This document shows, one piece after another, positions 53,350-60,864 of a DNA stretch of 64,000 bases. The position numbers and the translations under genes were made by a program. The stretch is from Cyanobium sp. FACHB-13342 (lineage in GTDB: Bacteria > Cyanobacteriota > Cyanobacteriia > PCC-6307 > Cyanobiaceae), in NCBI RefSeq assembly GCF_014697415.1, contig NZ_JACJRT010000002.1, positions 22,824-86,823 of the forward strand, given 5' to 3'. Under the pieces are notes generated by a model. It had not been told where the DNA came from and did not search any database. It saw only the letters and a program-made list of their open reading frames with translations. Numbering within the stretch: position 1 is the first letter of the stretch; each line of letters begins with the position of its first letter.

Positions 53350-54582
53350 ATGGCCCATCACCAGATCCTGATCGCCGGCGGCGGGGCCGCCGGCATCACT
53401 GTTGCCGCCCAGCTGAAGCGGGCCCGTCCCTCCCTGGAGGTGGCGATTCTCGAGCCCTCTGGGGAGCACTACTACCAACCGGGGTGGACCCTGGTGGGTG
53501 GTGGCGTGTTCAGCCTCGAGGACACCCGGCGCGCGGAAGGCGATCTGATTCCCTCGGGTGTCACCTGGATCCGGGAGGCGGTGGCGGGCTTTGATCCGGA
53601 GCACAACTCCGTCACCACCGCCAGCGGCCAGTCCTTCAGCTACGACGTGCTGATCGTGGCCACCGGCCTGAAGCTCTGCTGGGACCGCATCGACGGTCTG
53701 ACGGAGGCCCTGGGCCAAGGGGGCGTGTGCAGCAACTACAGCAAGGATTTCGCCCCCTACACCTGGGAGGCGATTCAGGCCTTTAAGGGTGGGAATGCGG
53801 TGTTCACCTGCGCGCCGATGCCGATCAAGTGCCCCGGAGCACCCCAGAAGATCGCCTATCTGGCCGACGACGTGTTCAAGCAGAAGCGCTTGAACGCCAA
53901 GGTGATCTATGCCACCGCCACGCCCGGCATCTTTGGCATCCCCACCTATGCGGCGCCCCTGCGGGAGGTGGTGCAACGCAGGGGCATTGATGCCCGCTAC
54001 AACCACGTGCTCACCGCCGTGCGGGCCGCCCAAAAAGAAGCGGTGTTCCAGGTAACCGAAGGGGAGACCAGCCGCAAGGAGGTGATCCCCTACGACCTTC
54101 TGCACGTGACGCCGCCGATGGCGGCTCCGGATGCGGTGGCCACCAGCCCGCTGGCCAATGGGGCGGGATTTGTGGAGGTGGATCAGTTTTCGCTCCAGCA
54201 CGTGCGCTACCCGAACGTGTTCTCCCTGGGGGATGTGAGCGGCATGCCCAATTCCAAAACCGCCGCCGCCGTGCGGGGTCAGGCCCCCGTGCTTGTGACC
54301 AACCTGCTAGCCCATCTCGATGGCCAGGTTGGGGCAGCGGCCTACGACGGCTACAGCTGCTGCCCGCTGATCACCGGCTACGGCAAGGCGATCATGGCCG
54401 AGTTCAACTACAAGGCTGAGCCCGTTCCCTCCTTCCCGCTCGACCCCACCAAGGAGCGCTGGAGCATGTGGTGGATCAAGCGCAAGCTGCTCCCGTCCCT
54501 CTACTGGAACCGCATGCTCACCGGCGCCCAGCACGAACGGCGTTTCATCCCCGGGGTGAAGGGGCCTGGGGTGAAGGCCTAA
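53350..54582 (+). CDS. Sulfide:quinone oxidoreductase-type flavoprotein
   Basis: This is a 410-residue FAD protein. The Rossmann motif is ILIAGGGAAGITVAAQLKRA, and YYQPGWTLVGGG follows with the family Gly. The redox Cys are likely those in VFTCAPMPIKCPGAPQK (second Cys in KCPGAPQ) and the late pair in GYSCCPLITGYGKAIMAEF. The second dinucleotide motif and NVFSLGDVSGMPNSKTAAAV are also present. The pattern fits type II SQR, which oxidises sulfide and passes electrons to quinone in the membrane. ATG 53350 has no ribosome site because a terminator-like hairpin precedes it. The stop overlaps the end of the acetate kinase gene. Confidence 0.82.
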   Translation: MAHHQILIAGGGAAGITVAAQLKRARPSLEVAILEPSGEHYYQPGWTLVGGGVFSLEDTRRAEGDLIPSGVTWIREAVAGFDPEHNSVTTASGQSFSYDVLIVATGLKLCWDRIDGLTEALGQGGVCSNYSKDFAPYTWEAIQAFKGGNAVFTCAPMPIKCPGAPQKIAYLADDVFKQKRLNAKVIYATATPGIFGIPTYAAPLREVVQRRGIDARYNHVLTAVRAAQKEAVFQVTEGETSRKEVIPYDLLHVTPPMAAPDAVATSPLANGAGFVEVDQFSLQHVRYPNVFSLGDVSGMPNSKTAAAVRGQAPVLVTNLLAHLDGQVGAAAYDGYSCCPLITGYGKAIMAEFNYKAEPVPSFPLDPTKERWSMWWIKRKLLPSLYWNRMLTGAQHERRFIPGVKGPGVKA

Positions 54583-55658
54583 CGGCCGGGTTCGGCCGCC
54601 AGACACTCCCGGGCCATCTGGCCCTCCTCGTCGGCGGCCACCTGCACCAGCTCGAACGGGGGCAGCCAGGCCAACGCCTGACGCAGCTCCTCCAGCAGGG
54701 CCCCGTCGTGTTCGCCGATGCCGCCGCTGAGGGCGATGGCATCCACCCCCCCCAGGCTGGCGGCCATGGCGCCGATGCCCTGCAGCAGCTGGTGGCGGAA
54801 CACGGCAATCGCCAGCTCCGCGCCCGGGTGGCCGTCCGCCGCCGCCGCCGCCCGCAACTCGCGCATGTCGCCGCTGAGGCCGGAGAGGCCCAGCAGGCCG
54901 CTCAGGTGGTTGAGGGCCTGGTCGAGCTGGTCGGTGGTGAGGCCGGCCCGCAACTGGTGCAGGAGCAGCCCGGGGTCGAGGGAGCCACTGCGGGTGGCCA
55001 TCACCAGGCCCTCCAGGGGGGTGAAGCCCATGGTGGTGGCGATGCTGCGGCCGTCGCGAATGGCGCAGAGGGAGCAGCCCGCACCCAGGTGGCAGCTGAT
55101 CAGCCGCGCCACGGGCACCGTGGCGGCCACGTGCTGGTGGTTGAGGCCGTGGAAGCCGAAGCGCTGCAGGCCCGCCTCGCGCCAGGCCAGGGGGATGGCG
55201 TAGGTGCGCGCCTCCGCCGGCAGGGTGTGGTGAAAGGCCGTGTCGAAGCAGGCCCACTGGGGCGGTCGGGCTGGGGCCCCATCGAGCCAGGCCTGCATCC
55301 AGGCGATCAGCTGCAGGGCCGCTCCGTTGTGCAGCGGCGCGAGGGGAATCAGGCGGGTCAGATCGGCCACCACCGCGGGGCTCAGACGGGTGGCCCCGCG
55401 GTAGGCCACGCCCCCATGCACCAGGCGATGCACCACCCGTTCGATCTGAGGCCTCCAGGGTTCCAGCTGGAGCCGCAGCCAGGCGTCGATGGGCGGCGGC
55501 ATCGGGCTGCCGGGGGCACCAATCCCCCCAGTCCAGCTGTGCTGCTCTTGCCAGAGGCGCTGCTGCTGCCGGTCCAGCACGGTCAGCTTGAGGCTGGAGC
55601 TGCCGGCATTGATGGCCAGCACCACCCCCGGGGTGGGGGCTGGCCAACCCTCAGCCAT
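54579..55658 (-). CDS. ackA: Acetate/propionate kinase family protein
   Basis: This is a 359-residue enzyme converting acetyl phosphate and ADP to acetate and ATP. Motifs are VLAINAGSSSLKLTVL at the N-terminus, VVHRLVHGG with the catalytic Arg, LAPLHN, FDTAFHHTLPAEA, RFGFHGLNHQHV, HLGAGCSLCAIRDG, MGFTPLEGLVMATRSGSLDP with the second Arg, and SGGIGEHDG. It is about 40 residues shorter than E. coli AckA, through shorter loops. No pta is nearby. ATG 55658 overlaps the end of the AraC regulator gene by 8 bases, so regulator and enzyme are co-transcribed; it overlaps SQR by 4 bases at the 3' end. Confidence 0.85.
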   Translation of the reverse strand: MAEGWPAPTPGVVLAINAGSSSLKLTVLDRQQQRLWQEQHSWTGGIGAPGSPMPPPIDAWLRLQLEPWRPQIERVVHRLVHGGVAYRGATRLSPAVVADLTRLIPLAPLHNGAALQLIAWMQAWLDGAPARPPQWACFDTAFHHTLPAEARTYAIPLAWREAGLQRFGFHGLNHQHVAATVPVARLISCHLGAGCSLCAIRDGRSIATTMGFTPLEGLVMATRSGSLDPGLLLHQLRAGLTTDQLDQALNHLSGLLGLSGLSGDMRELRAAAAADGHPGAELAIAVFRHQLLQGIGAMAASLGGVDAIALSGGIGEHDGALLEELRQALAWLPPFELVQVAADEEGQMARECLAAEPGR

Positions 55659-56679
55659 GCAGGCGCCGTCCTTCGCGCAGCACGTCCGAGGGGCGGATGC
55701 CGTAGACGCTGTGGAAGTCACGGCTGAAGGCCGAGATGTTGCGGAAGCCGAGCCGGGCGGAAATGGCGGCCACGCTGTCGCTGGCGGAGGGATTGAGCAG
55801 ATGGTGTCGGGCCAGATCCAGCCGCTGCCGGCGGATCCACTGAATCGGCCCGCAGCCGAACCGCTGGCTGAAGGCCAGTTGCAGGTTGCGCCGGGAGTAA
55901 CCGCTGCGCTGCTCGAGCTGGGTGAGGTTGATGGGCGCGTGCAGGTTGGCCTGGATCCACTCCAGCAACTCTTCAAAAATCAGTTCCCGCGAGAGTCCCT
56001 CGCTGCGTTGCTGGCTGCGCCCGGTTTGGCGCTCCAGCTGGGGGCAAAGGGCGAGGGCCAGGATGCGGTAGATGAGGTCGTCAAGTTGGAGCGCCGTGAG
56101 CTCCCCGGCGGCTTCGAGTTCGGGGGCGTCCACCAGGGCAAAAGCCCGCCGCAGGCTCTGGAGCAGCTCGGCCTGCCGCCCCTGGGCCATGGTGAGTACC
56201 TGGGGACGCTGCAAATCCGGGGCGAAACGGCGGCCGGAGAGGCCCACGCCGCCGATGGCAGCGGCGGTGTCCTGGAGCCGCTGCAGATCCACATGCAGCA
56301 CCAATCCGTTGTAGTGATCGGTGGCGTAGCGGTATTCCAGACCGGGATTGAAGTACAGGGGGGATTCGGAATGGATGGCGAAGCTGTGGCCGTCCACCGC
56401 ATAGGACGCAGCCCCGGAGTAGCAGATGTTGATCGCGCCGACGCCAGGGTTGTCGCCGATCGTGCCAACGATCGGACAGGTGTACCCGCAGGTGAGGGTG
56501 AGCGCGCCAGCGCTGGCGGTGCTGGCCCGGTGCAGGAAGGGCTGGGACTCGGACAAGCGGGGGGCAAACTCCCGCACCGGGAAGTGCTGGTTGAGTTTGT
56601 GCGCCAAGGCCTGGGGATCCCGGTCGACGACCGCCTGTTGGTCGTGGAAGACCAGGGGCAAGTGGGCGACGGGGTTCAA
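55651..56679 (-). CDS. AraC family transcriptional regulator
   Basis: This is a 342-residue regulator. The C-terminal AraC domain (about 240-340) has INLTQLEQRSGYSRRNLQLA then AFSQRFGCGPIQWIRRQRLD, and the second HTH SVAAISARLGFRNISAFSRD ending YGIRPSDVL. The N-terminal domain is of the AraC_binding_2/cupin-like type (GTIGDNPGVGAINICYSG and LYFNPGLEYRYATDHYNG). TTG at 56679 is preferred because GAGGAG lies 4-9 bases upstream; TTG at 56691 is inside the ribosome site. It likely controls the acetate kinase gene that follows it. Confidence 0.78.
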   Translation of the reverse strand: MNPVAHLPLVFHDQQAVVDRDPQALAHKLNQHFPVREFAPRLSESQPFLHRASTASAGALTLTCGYTCPIVGTIGDNPGVGAINICYSGAASYAVDGHSFAIHSESPLYFNPGLEYRYATDHYNGLVLHVDLQRLQDTAAAIGGVGLSGRRFAPDLQRPQVLTMAQGRQAELLQSLRRAFALVDAPELEAAGELTALQLDDLIYRILALALCPQLERQTGRSQQRSEGLSRELIFEELLEWIQANLHAPINLTQLEQRSGYSRRNLQLAFSQRFGCGPIQWIRRQRLDLARHHLLNPSASDSVAAISARLGFRNISAFSRDFHSVYGIRPSDVLREGRRLHG

Positions 56680-56774
56680 GCCACTCCTCAAGCTTTGGGG
56701 CGACTCTAAAAAGGCATCGCCATGGTGGCTACTAGCTGGAGACGGCCTTAATGCCTACTCCAGAACGCTTGTTG

Positions 56775-56996
56775 TCATGAATCCTCTTTCCGCGACTTCA
56801 ACAGGAGGTCCTTGCTGTCTTTGAGCTCTTTCCAGATGCGCCGGATCTCGGCGTAGGCCTGTTCCTGGCTCACCTTGCCATTGCTTTGCAGGCCCACCAC
56901 CAGCCCCACCCGCTCGGCAAAGGACTCGAGGTTCTGGTGAAACATCAGCCGCTGGGGCGTCCAGTCCGGACCCCTGTAGGCGGAGTGGGGCTCCAT
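56775..56996 (-). CDS. Conserved cyanobacterial hypothetical protein, 73 residues
   Basis: From ATG 56996 the protein reads MEPHSAYRGPDWTPQRLMFH and ESFAERVGLVVGLQSNGKVS, with the end AYAEIRRIWKELKDSKDLLL. It is helical and charged, with no membrane segment. The pattern of two helices joined by SNGKVSQEQAYAEI resembles short picocyanobacterial proteins that I cannot name. The open frame extends upstream to 57203 with a Pro/Thr-rich stretch that seems non-coding. It ends close to the 5' side of the AraC gene, 95 bases away. Confidence 0.55.
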   Translation of the reverse strand: MEPHSAYRGPDWTPQRLMFHQNLESFAERVGLVVGLQSNGKVSQEQAYAEIRRIWKELKDSKDLLLKSRKEDS

Positions 56997-57201
56997 CGGG
57001 GCCCGCACGCCCTCGTCGTCGGGTTGAGCTTCCGGTGGCGTGGGACGCGACCCCGCTGTGGTCACAAGAGTTAGACCCAAGGCCTCAAAAATTAGGGCCT
57101 GCTGTTTAAGGAGTGGTGAAGGGCAGCTGGCGTGTGGCTTGCGGCACAGGCGGCTCGATGGCACGGGCCGCACCATGCCCAGGAACCGTTGGAGGTCTGG
57201 C

Positions 57202-57348
57202 ATGGAGCACTCCCTGTCGAGCCGCTGGACCCAGGTGGTGCTATGCCTGCTGATTCAGGCCAGCATCGTGGGCGGCGGCGAGGTGCTGAGCCGCTGGCTG
57301 GCCCCAGCCCCCCTCTCGCCGTGCTGCGCCCCACCCCTGGTGCTCTGA
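57202..57348 (+). CDS. 48-residue membrane peptide preceding corA
   Basis: ATG at 57202 is preceded by GGAGGT with six bases of spacing, the best ribosome site in this part. The peptide MEHSLSSRWTQVVLCLLIQA continues with SIVGGGEVLSRWLAPAPLSP and ends in a Cys pair and PPLVL. It has one hydrophobic helix. Its last 28 bases overlap the GTG start of corA in another frame. That suggests a coupled leader peptide or a small membrane partner. Conservation is unknown. Confidence 0.45.
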   Translation: MEHSLSSRWTQVVLCLLIQASIVGGGEVLSRWLAPAPLSPCCAPPLVL

Positions 57349-58421
57349 ACTCCCGCCTCCTGGAGGAGCGCCCCGCCGATTTGCCGGCCCATCTCTTTGT
57401 GTCGGGAGGGCGGCAGCAAACCTGTTTCAGTGCCGTGCTGTTTGAGCCGGAGGGTCCCCGGCTGCTGCCGCTTGACTCTCCGGCTGAGCTGCAGCGGTTG
57501 CATCGGCTCGGCTACCCCCTTTGGCTGCGGGTGATGGGTCTGGGCGATCGGCAGCGGGTGGAAGCCATGCTCGCCGTGCTGCAGGTGCCCTCAATGCTGC
57601 TGCCCCCCTTGCTCGAGGTGCCGCAGCGCTCGCGGGTGGACGGCCTCGGCGAGGCCCTGATCGTGGTGCTGCACCGGCTGAGCTTCGCCCGCGATCCCCT
57701 GCATCTGCTCAGCGCCCAGGTGGGGTTGCTGCTGCTGCCCAACCTGTTGGTCACCTTTGAGGAAGCGGCGGCGGGGGAGTCGTTCCCCGAGCTCACCGGG
57801 TGGCTGGAGTCGCGGGTGGGGGCGGTGGAACATCGCGACCTCGACGACATCCTCCACTTCCTGGTGGATGAACTGCTCGATGCCCTGTTCCCGATGCTGG
57901 AGCAGATCGCCAACCGCCTCGATGATCTGGAGGAGGCGGCCCTGCGCGACCCCAAGCCCAAACTGTTGGCACGGGCGTTTGTGCACCGCAGCAATCTGCG
58001 CACCATCCGCAACCAGGTGTGGCCCTTGCGTCACCAGATCCGGGTGTTGCTGCGCCAGCGCCAACAGTTGCTCGGGGCGGAGGCCCTGGTGGGCTTTCAG
58101 GAGATGGCCGATCTGGTGGAGCTGTTGTTTGAAAACTGCGAGCTGCTGCGCCATCAGTGTGATGCGATCACCCAGGCCTATGCGGCCAGCGTGGGTAACC
58201 GCATGAACCAGGTGATGAAAACGCTCACAATCCTCACCAGTATTTTTGCGCCGCTCACCTTCATTGGCGGCATCTACGGCATGAACTTCGCCAGCATGCC
58301 CGAGCTCAGTTGGCGCTATGGCTACCTCTACGCCCTGCTGCTGATGGCGATCGTGGCCCTGATTCAGTCCTACTGGCTGTGGCGGCGCGGCTGGTTCCAG
58401 GATTGGACGGCGCCCCGCTGA
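57321..58421 (+). CDS. corA: CorA family Mg2+/Co2+ transporter
   Basis: This is a 366-residue pentameric channel protein. A large N-terminal cytoplasmic domain precedes a long helix (LDDLEEAALRDPKPKLLARA, later VWPLRHQIRVLLRQRQQLLG). Two C-terminal membrane helices follow, with the family filter motif in GGIYGMNFASMPE (usual YGMNF). GTG at 57321 is the first start that gives a normal N-terminus, and no ATG is available until far inside. It overlaps the small peptide gene. The stop is 3 bases before the Pho-box-like repeats of the next gene. Confidence 0.85.
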   Translation: MLRPTPGALNSRLLEERPADLPAHLFVSGGRQQTCFSAVLFEPEGPRLLPLDSPAELQRLHRLGYPLWLRVMGLGDRQRVEAMLAVLQVPSMLLPPLLEVPQRSRVDGLGEALIVVLHRLSFARDPLHLLSAQVGLLLLPNLLVTFEEAAAGESFPELTGWLESRVGAVEHRDLDDILHFLVDELLDALFPMLEQIANRLDDLEEAALRDPKPKLLARAFVHRSNLRTIRNQVWPLRHQIRVLLRQRQQLLGAEALVGFQEMADLVELLFENCELLRHQCDAITQAYAASVGNRMNQVMKTLTILTSIFAPLTFIGGIYGMNFASMPELSWRYGYLYALLLMAIVALIQSYWLWRRGWFQDWTAPR

Positions 58422-58423
58422 AG

Positions 58424-58442
58424 CACAACCTGGCCTTAACCG
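58424..58442 (+). promoter_or_regulatory. Candidate Pho box upstream of sphX-like gene
   Basis: CACAACCT (58424-58431), GGC spacer, CTTAACCG (58435-58442): two direct repeats at 11-bp period, matching the cyanobacterial Pho box CTTAACCT-N3-CTTAACCT at 6 and 7 of 8 positions. It is 48 bases before the ATG and directly after the corA stop. Confidence 0.6.
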
Positions 58443-58489
58443 CCCAGACGCCTGACATCGCCCAGAGTTCTGTGGTCGTTGTAACCGTC

Positions 58490-59524
58490 ATGGGCCCTGT
58501 TCTGCGCCTTGCCTGGCTTGCTCCGATCCTGGTCGTGATGCCGGTGTGCGTTCCGCAAGCCGCTGCCCTGGCAGCACCCGAGCCGATCCGCATCGGCGGC
58601 TCGAGCACGGTGTTCCCGGTGATGCAGGCGGCCATCGCGGCCTATCAGAAGGGCGGCGCCCATCGCCAGGTGCGCTTTGAGCTCAAGGAAACCGGCACCT
58701 CGGCGGGCTTTCGCCAGTTCTGCAGCGGTCAGTTGCCCCTGGCCAATGCCTCGCGTCCGATCAACGCCAAGGAGCTCAAGGCCTGTGCGGCCAAGGGGGT
58801 GACTTTCCTGGAGCTGCCCATTGGTTTTGATGCGATCACGGTGGTGGTGAATCCGCGCAACAGCTGGGCCTCGAGCATCACCACCCGGGAGCTGGCCCGT
58901 CTCTGGACTCAGGGGGCGGCCGGATCGGTGAAAAGCTGGAGCCAGGTCAATCTCGATTGGCCCAACCGGCCGATTCGGCTCTGCGGCCCTGGCAAGGATT
59001 CGGGCACCTACAATTACTTCAATAAGGCCATTAATGGAGATGAAGATAATTCAAGAGCGGATTACTTTGCCAGTGAAAATGACAACGACTTGGTGACCTG
59101 CGTCGCCAAGAATCCCGACGCTCTTGGCTATTTTGGGTTTGCCTACTACCAGGCCAACGCCAAGCGCCTCAAGCCCCTCAGCATTGTGGGCAAGAGGGGT
59201 GCGGCCCTGCCCTCTGTGGCATCGGTTCAGAAAGAGCTCTATGTGCCCCTCTCCAGGCCCCTGTTTGTCTACGTCAACGACAGGGCTCTGCGGCAGCGAC
59301 CGGAGCTGCAGAAGTTTGTGACGTACACGATTAAAAATGGCCTCAATCTGGTGAGGCAAGCTGGCTATATCCCCATGCCTTCCAGCACCTACATGCTGGT
59401 GGAAACTAAGTTGTATCGGCACGTGTGCGGCACGGCCTTCGGTGGGGATCTGCCCGTGGGCCTCACCACTGGCCAGGCGTTGCAGCGCAGTCTCGACAGC
59501 ATCAAGAAACCCGCCTTCCGCTGA
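58490..59524 (+). CDS. sphX: Phosphate-binding periplasmic protein, SphX/PstS-like
   Basis: This is a 344-residue periplasmic protein. The signal peptide is LRLAWLAPILVVMPVCVPQA with cleavage around the following Ala residues. The mature part opens IRIGGSSTVFPVMQAAIAAY, then KETGTSAGFRQFCSGQLPLA and NASRPINAKEL. LCGPGKDSGTYNYFNKAING is the phosphate-loop region. This form (SSTVFPVM, RFCSG) is the SphX type rather than the classical PstS. A short AT-rich patch at about 59020-59090 stands out. It is followed after 7 bases by the CHAD gene and preceded by a Pho-box-like site. Confidence 0.83.
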   Translation: MGPVLRLAWLAPILVVMPVCVPQAAALAAPEPIRIGGSSTVFPVMQAAIAAYQKGGAHRQVRFELKETGTSAGFRQFCSGQLPLANASRPINAKELKACAAKGVTFLELPIGFDAITVVVNPRNSWASSITTRELARLWTQGAAGSVKSWSQVNLDWPNRPIRLCGPGKDSGTYNYFNKAINGDEDNSRADYFASENDNDLVTCVAKNPDALGYFGFAYYQANAKRLKPLSIVGKRGAALPSVASVQKELYVPLSRPLFVYVNDRALRQRPELQKFVTYTIKNGLNLVRQAGYIPMPSSTYMLVETKLYRHVCGTAFGGDLPVGLTTGQALQRSLDSIKKPAFR

Positions 59525-59531
59525 ACTCGGC

Positions 59532-60500
59532 ATGGTGTTCCAGACAGGCTCTCCGCCCCTGAGCAATGGCTGCTTTGCCCGCGATTTGGTGCAGCGGCAG
59601 CTGGCCAAGTTGGTGCAGCTGCAGACACCGGTTTCCGAGGGCAAGGGAACCGAGCCCCTCCATCAGATGCGGGTCACCATGCGCCGGCTGCGCACCACGG
59701 TGGTGCAATTCGAACCGGCCCTGCAGCTGCCGCCAGCGATCAACGACCAGCGCCTGGCCAAATGGGTGCGGCGACTCGGGATGGCGCGGGATCTCGATGT
59801 GCTGCGCGAGCGCCTCGAGGATGGCTTTTTCCCCCAGCTGCCCGAAGCCGAGGCGAGGGCCCTGCGGCCCGTGCTCAAGCAACTGCGCCGGGAGCGGCAG
59901 CTGGCCTACGGCCATGTGGTGGAGGTGCTGCAGAGCCGCTCCTATTTGGAGGGCTTGGCCCAGTTGCAGCGCTGGTTGAAGCAGCCCGAATTCACCCGGT
60001 TGGGGGAGCAGCCGATCCGGGAGTGGCTGCTCGAATGGCAGGGGCCCTGCCTGGCCAGCCTGTTTCTCCATCCGGGCTGGCAGGTGAGCACTGCGGAGGG
60101 CGAGGTGGAGGTGCTGCACGAGCTGCGCCGCCAGATCAAGCAGGCCCGCTATCGCCTTGAGAACCTGTCGGCCCTCGAGGGCGCCCACACGGCCGGTTGG
60201 ATCGGGCGCTTCAAGCAGGCGCAGGAGCTGCTCGGGGAATTCAACGATTTGCAGGTGCTGCAGCGCGCCATCAGCGATCAGGTGCCCGGCCCGTTGGAGG
60301 AGGTGCTGCCCCAGCTGGAGTGGCTGTTGGTGCAGCATCAACGCCACTGCTGGGAGCAGTGGCGCGAGCTGGCCGGCGATCTGCTGCCGTCCCGGCAGCG
60401 GCAGCGTCTCTGGCGGGCCCTGCTGCCCAAGCCGTGGCTGGCTCGGCCCTGGGCTTGGGTGAAGGGCGGGTTAAGGCGCGCGACGGCCCGCTTCGGCTAG
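59532..60500 (+). CDS. CHAD-domain protein (predicted polyphosphate-binding)
   Basis: This is a 322-residue helical CHAD protein. The hallmarks are EPLHQMRVTMRRLRTTVVQF (conserved His and Arg), RRLGMARDLDVLRERLED, and in the second half VEVLHELRRQIKQARYRLEN with GEFNDLQVLQ. Basic residues on the CHAD helices bind inorganic polyphosphate in characterised members. No CYTH domain is fused. ATG 59532 lies 7 bases after sphX, and the two are clearly co-transcribed. A role in polyphosphate granule handling under phosphate limitation is likely but inferred. Confidence 0.82.
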   Translation: MVFQTGSPPLSNGCFARDLVQRQLAKLVQLQTPVSEGKGTEPLHQMRVTMRRLRTTVVQFEPALQLPPAINDQRLAKWVRRLGMARDLDVLRERLEDGFFPQLPEAEARALRPVLKQLRRERQLAYGHVVEVLQSRSYLEGLAQLQRWLKQPEFTRLGEQPIREWLLEWQGPCLASLFLHPGWQVSTAEGEVEVLHELRRQIKQARYRLENLSALEGAHTAGWIGRFKQAQELLGEFNDLQVLQRAISDQVPGPLEEVLPQLEWLLVQHQRHCWEQWRELAGDLLPSRQRQRLWRALLPKPWLARPWAWVKGGLRRATARFG

Positions 60501-60533
60501 AGGTTAGACAGGTGTCGTTGGTGAACTGCGTCC

Positions 60534-60716
60534 ATGCTGAGCCCCAACTGTTTTTGGATGATGGGCGAGGAGCGCCTGGCCGACCTGGGTGCCCTGCTGG
60601 TGTTCAGGCACTGGTTGCATCAACAGCTGGCTGAACTGGCTGGCGAGGCCGAGGCCATCACCCTGGAGCAGCCGTCCGACTCCCCCGAGAGGTCCTTCGG
60701 CCGACTGTTCTTTTAG
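60534..60716 (+). CDS. Small hypothetical protein, 60 residues
   Basis: The open frame starts at ATG 60534 or at ATG 60558/60561 (MMGEERLADLGALLVFRHWL then HQQLAELAGEAEAITLEQ). It is helical and acidic with a C-terminal SFGRLFF. No SD is strong. The content looks protein-like rather than random, and it fills the first half of the 364-base space between the CHAD gene and the porin. The rest of that space (60717-60864) contains the porin leader and no other gene. Confidence 0.4.
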   Translation: MLSPNCFWMMGEERLADLGALLVFRHWLHQQLAELAGEAEAITLEQPSDSPERSFGRLFF

Positions 60717-60864
60717 ATCAGATACTGATGCATTGGATTGGCCACAATCCATGTGTTCTGGAACACCGCGCCTATGTAGTGCGCTTGCTCGTTGTACGCA
60801 TCCTCCCTCGATAGGTTGCCGCTGACTTCTTTTGTGAAGTCACCCCTATCGGTGTGAGGACCCG

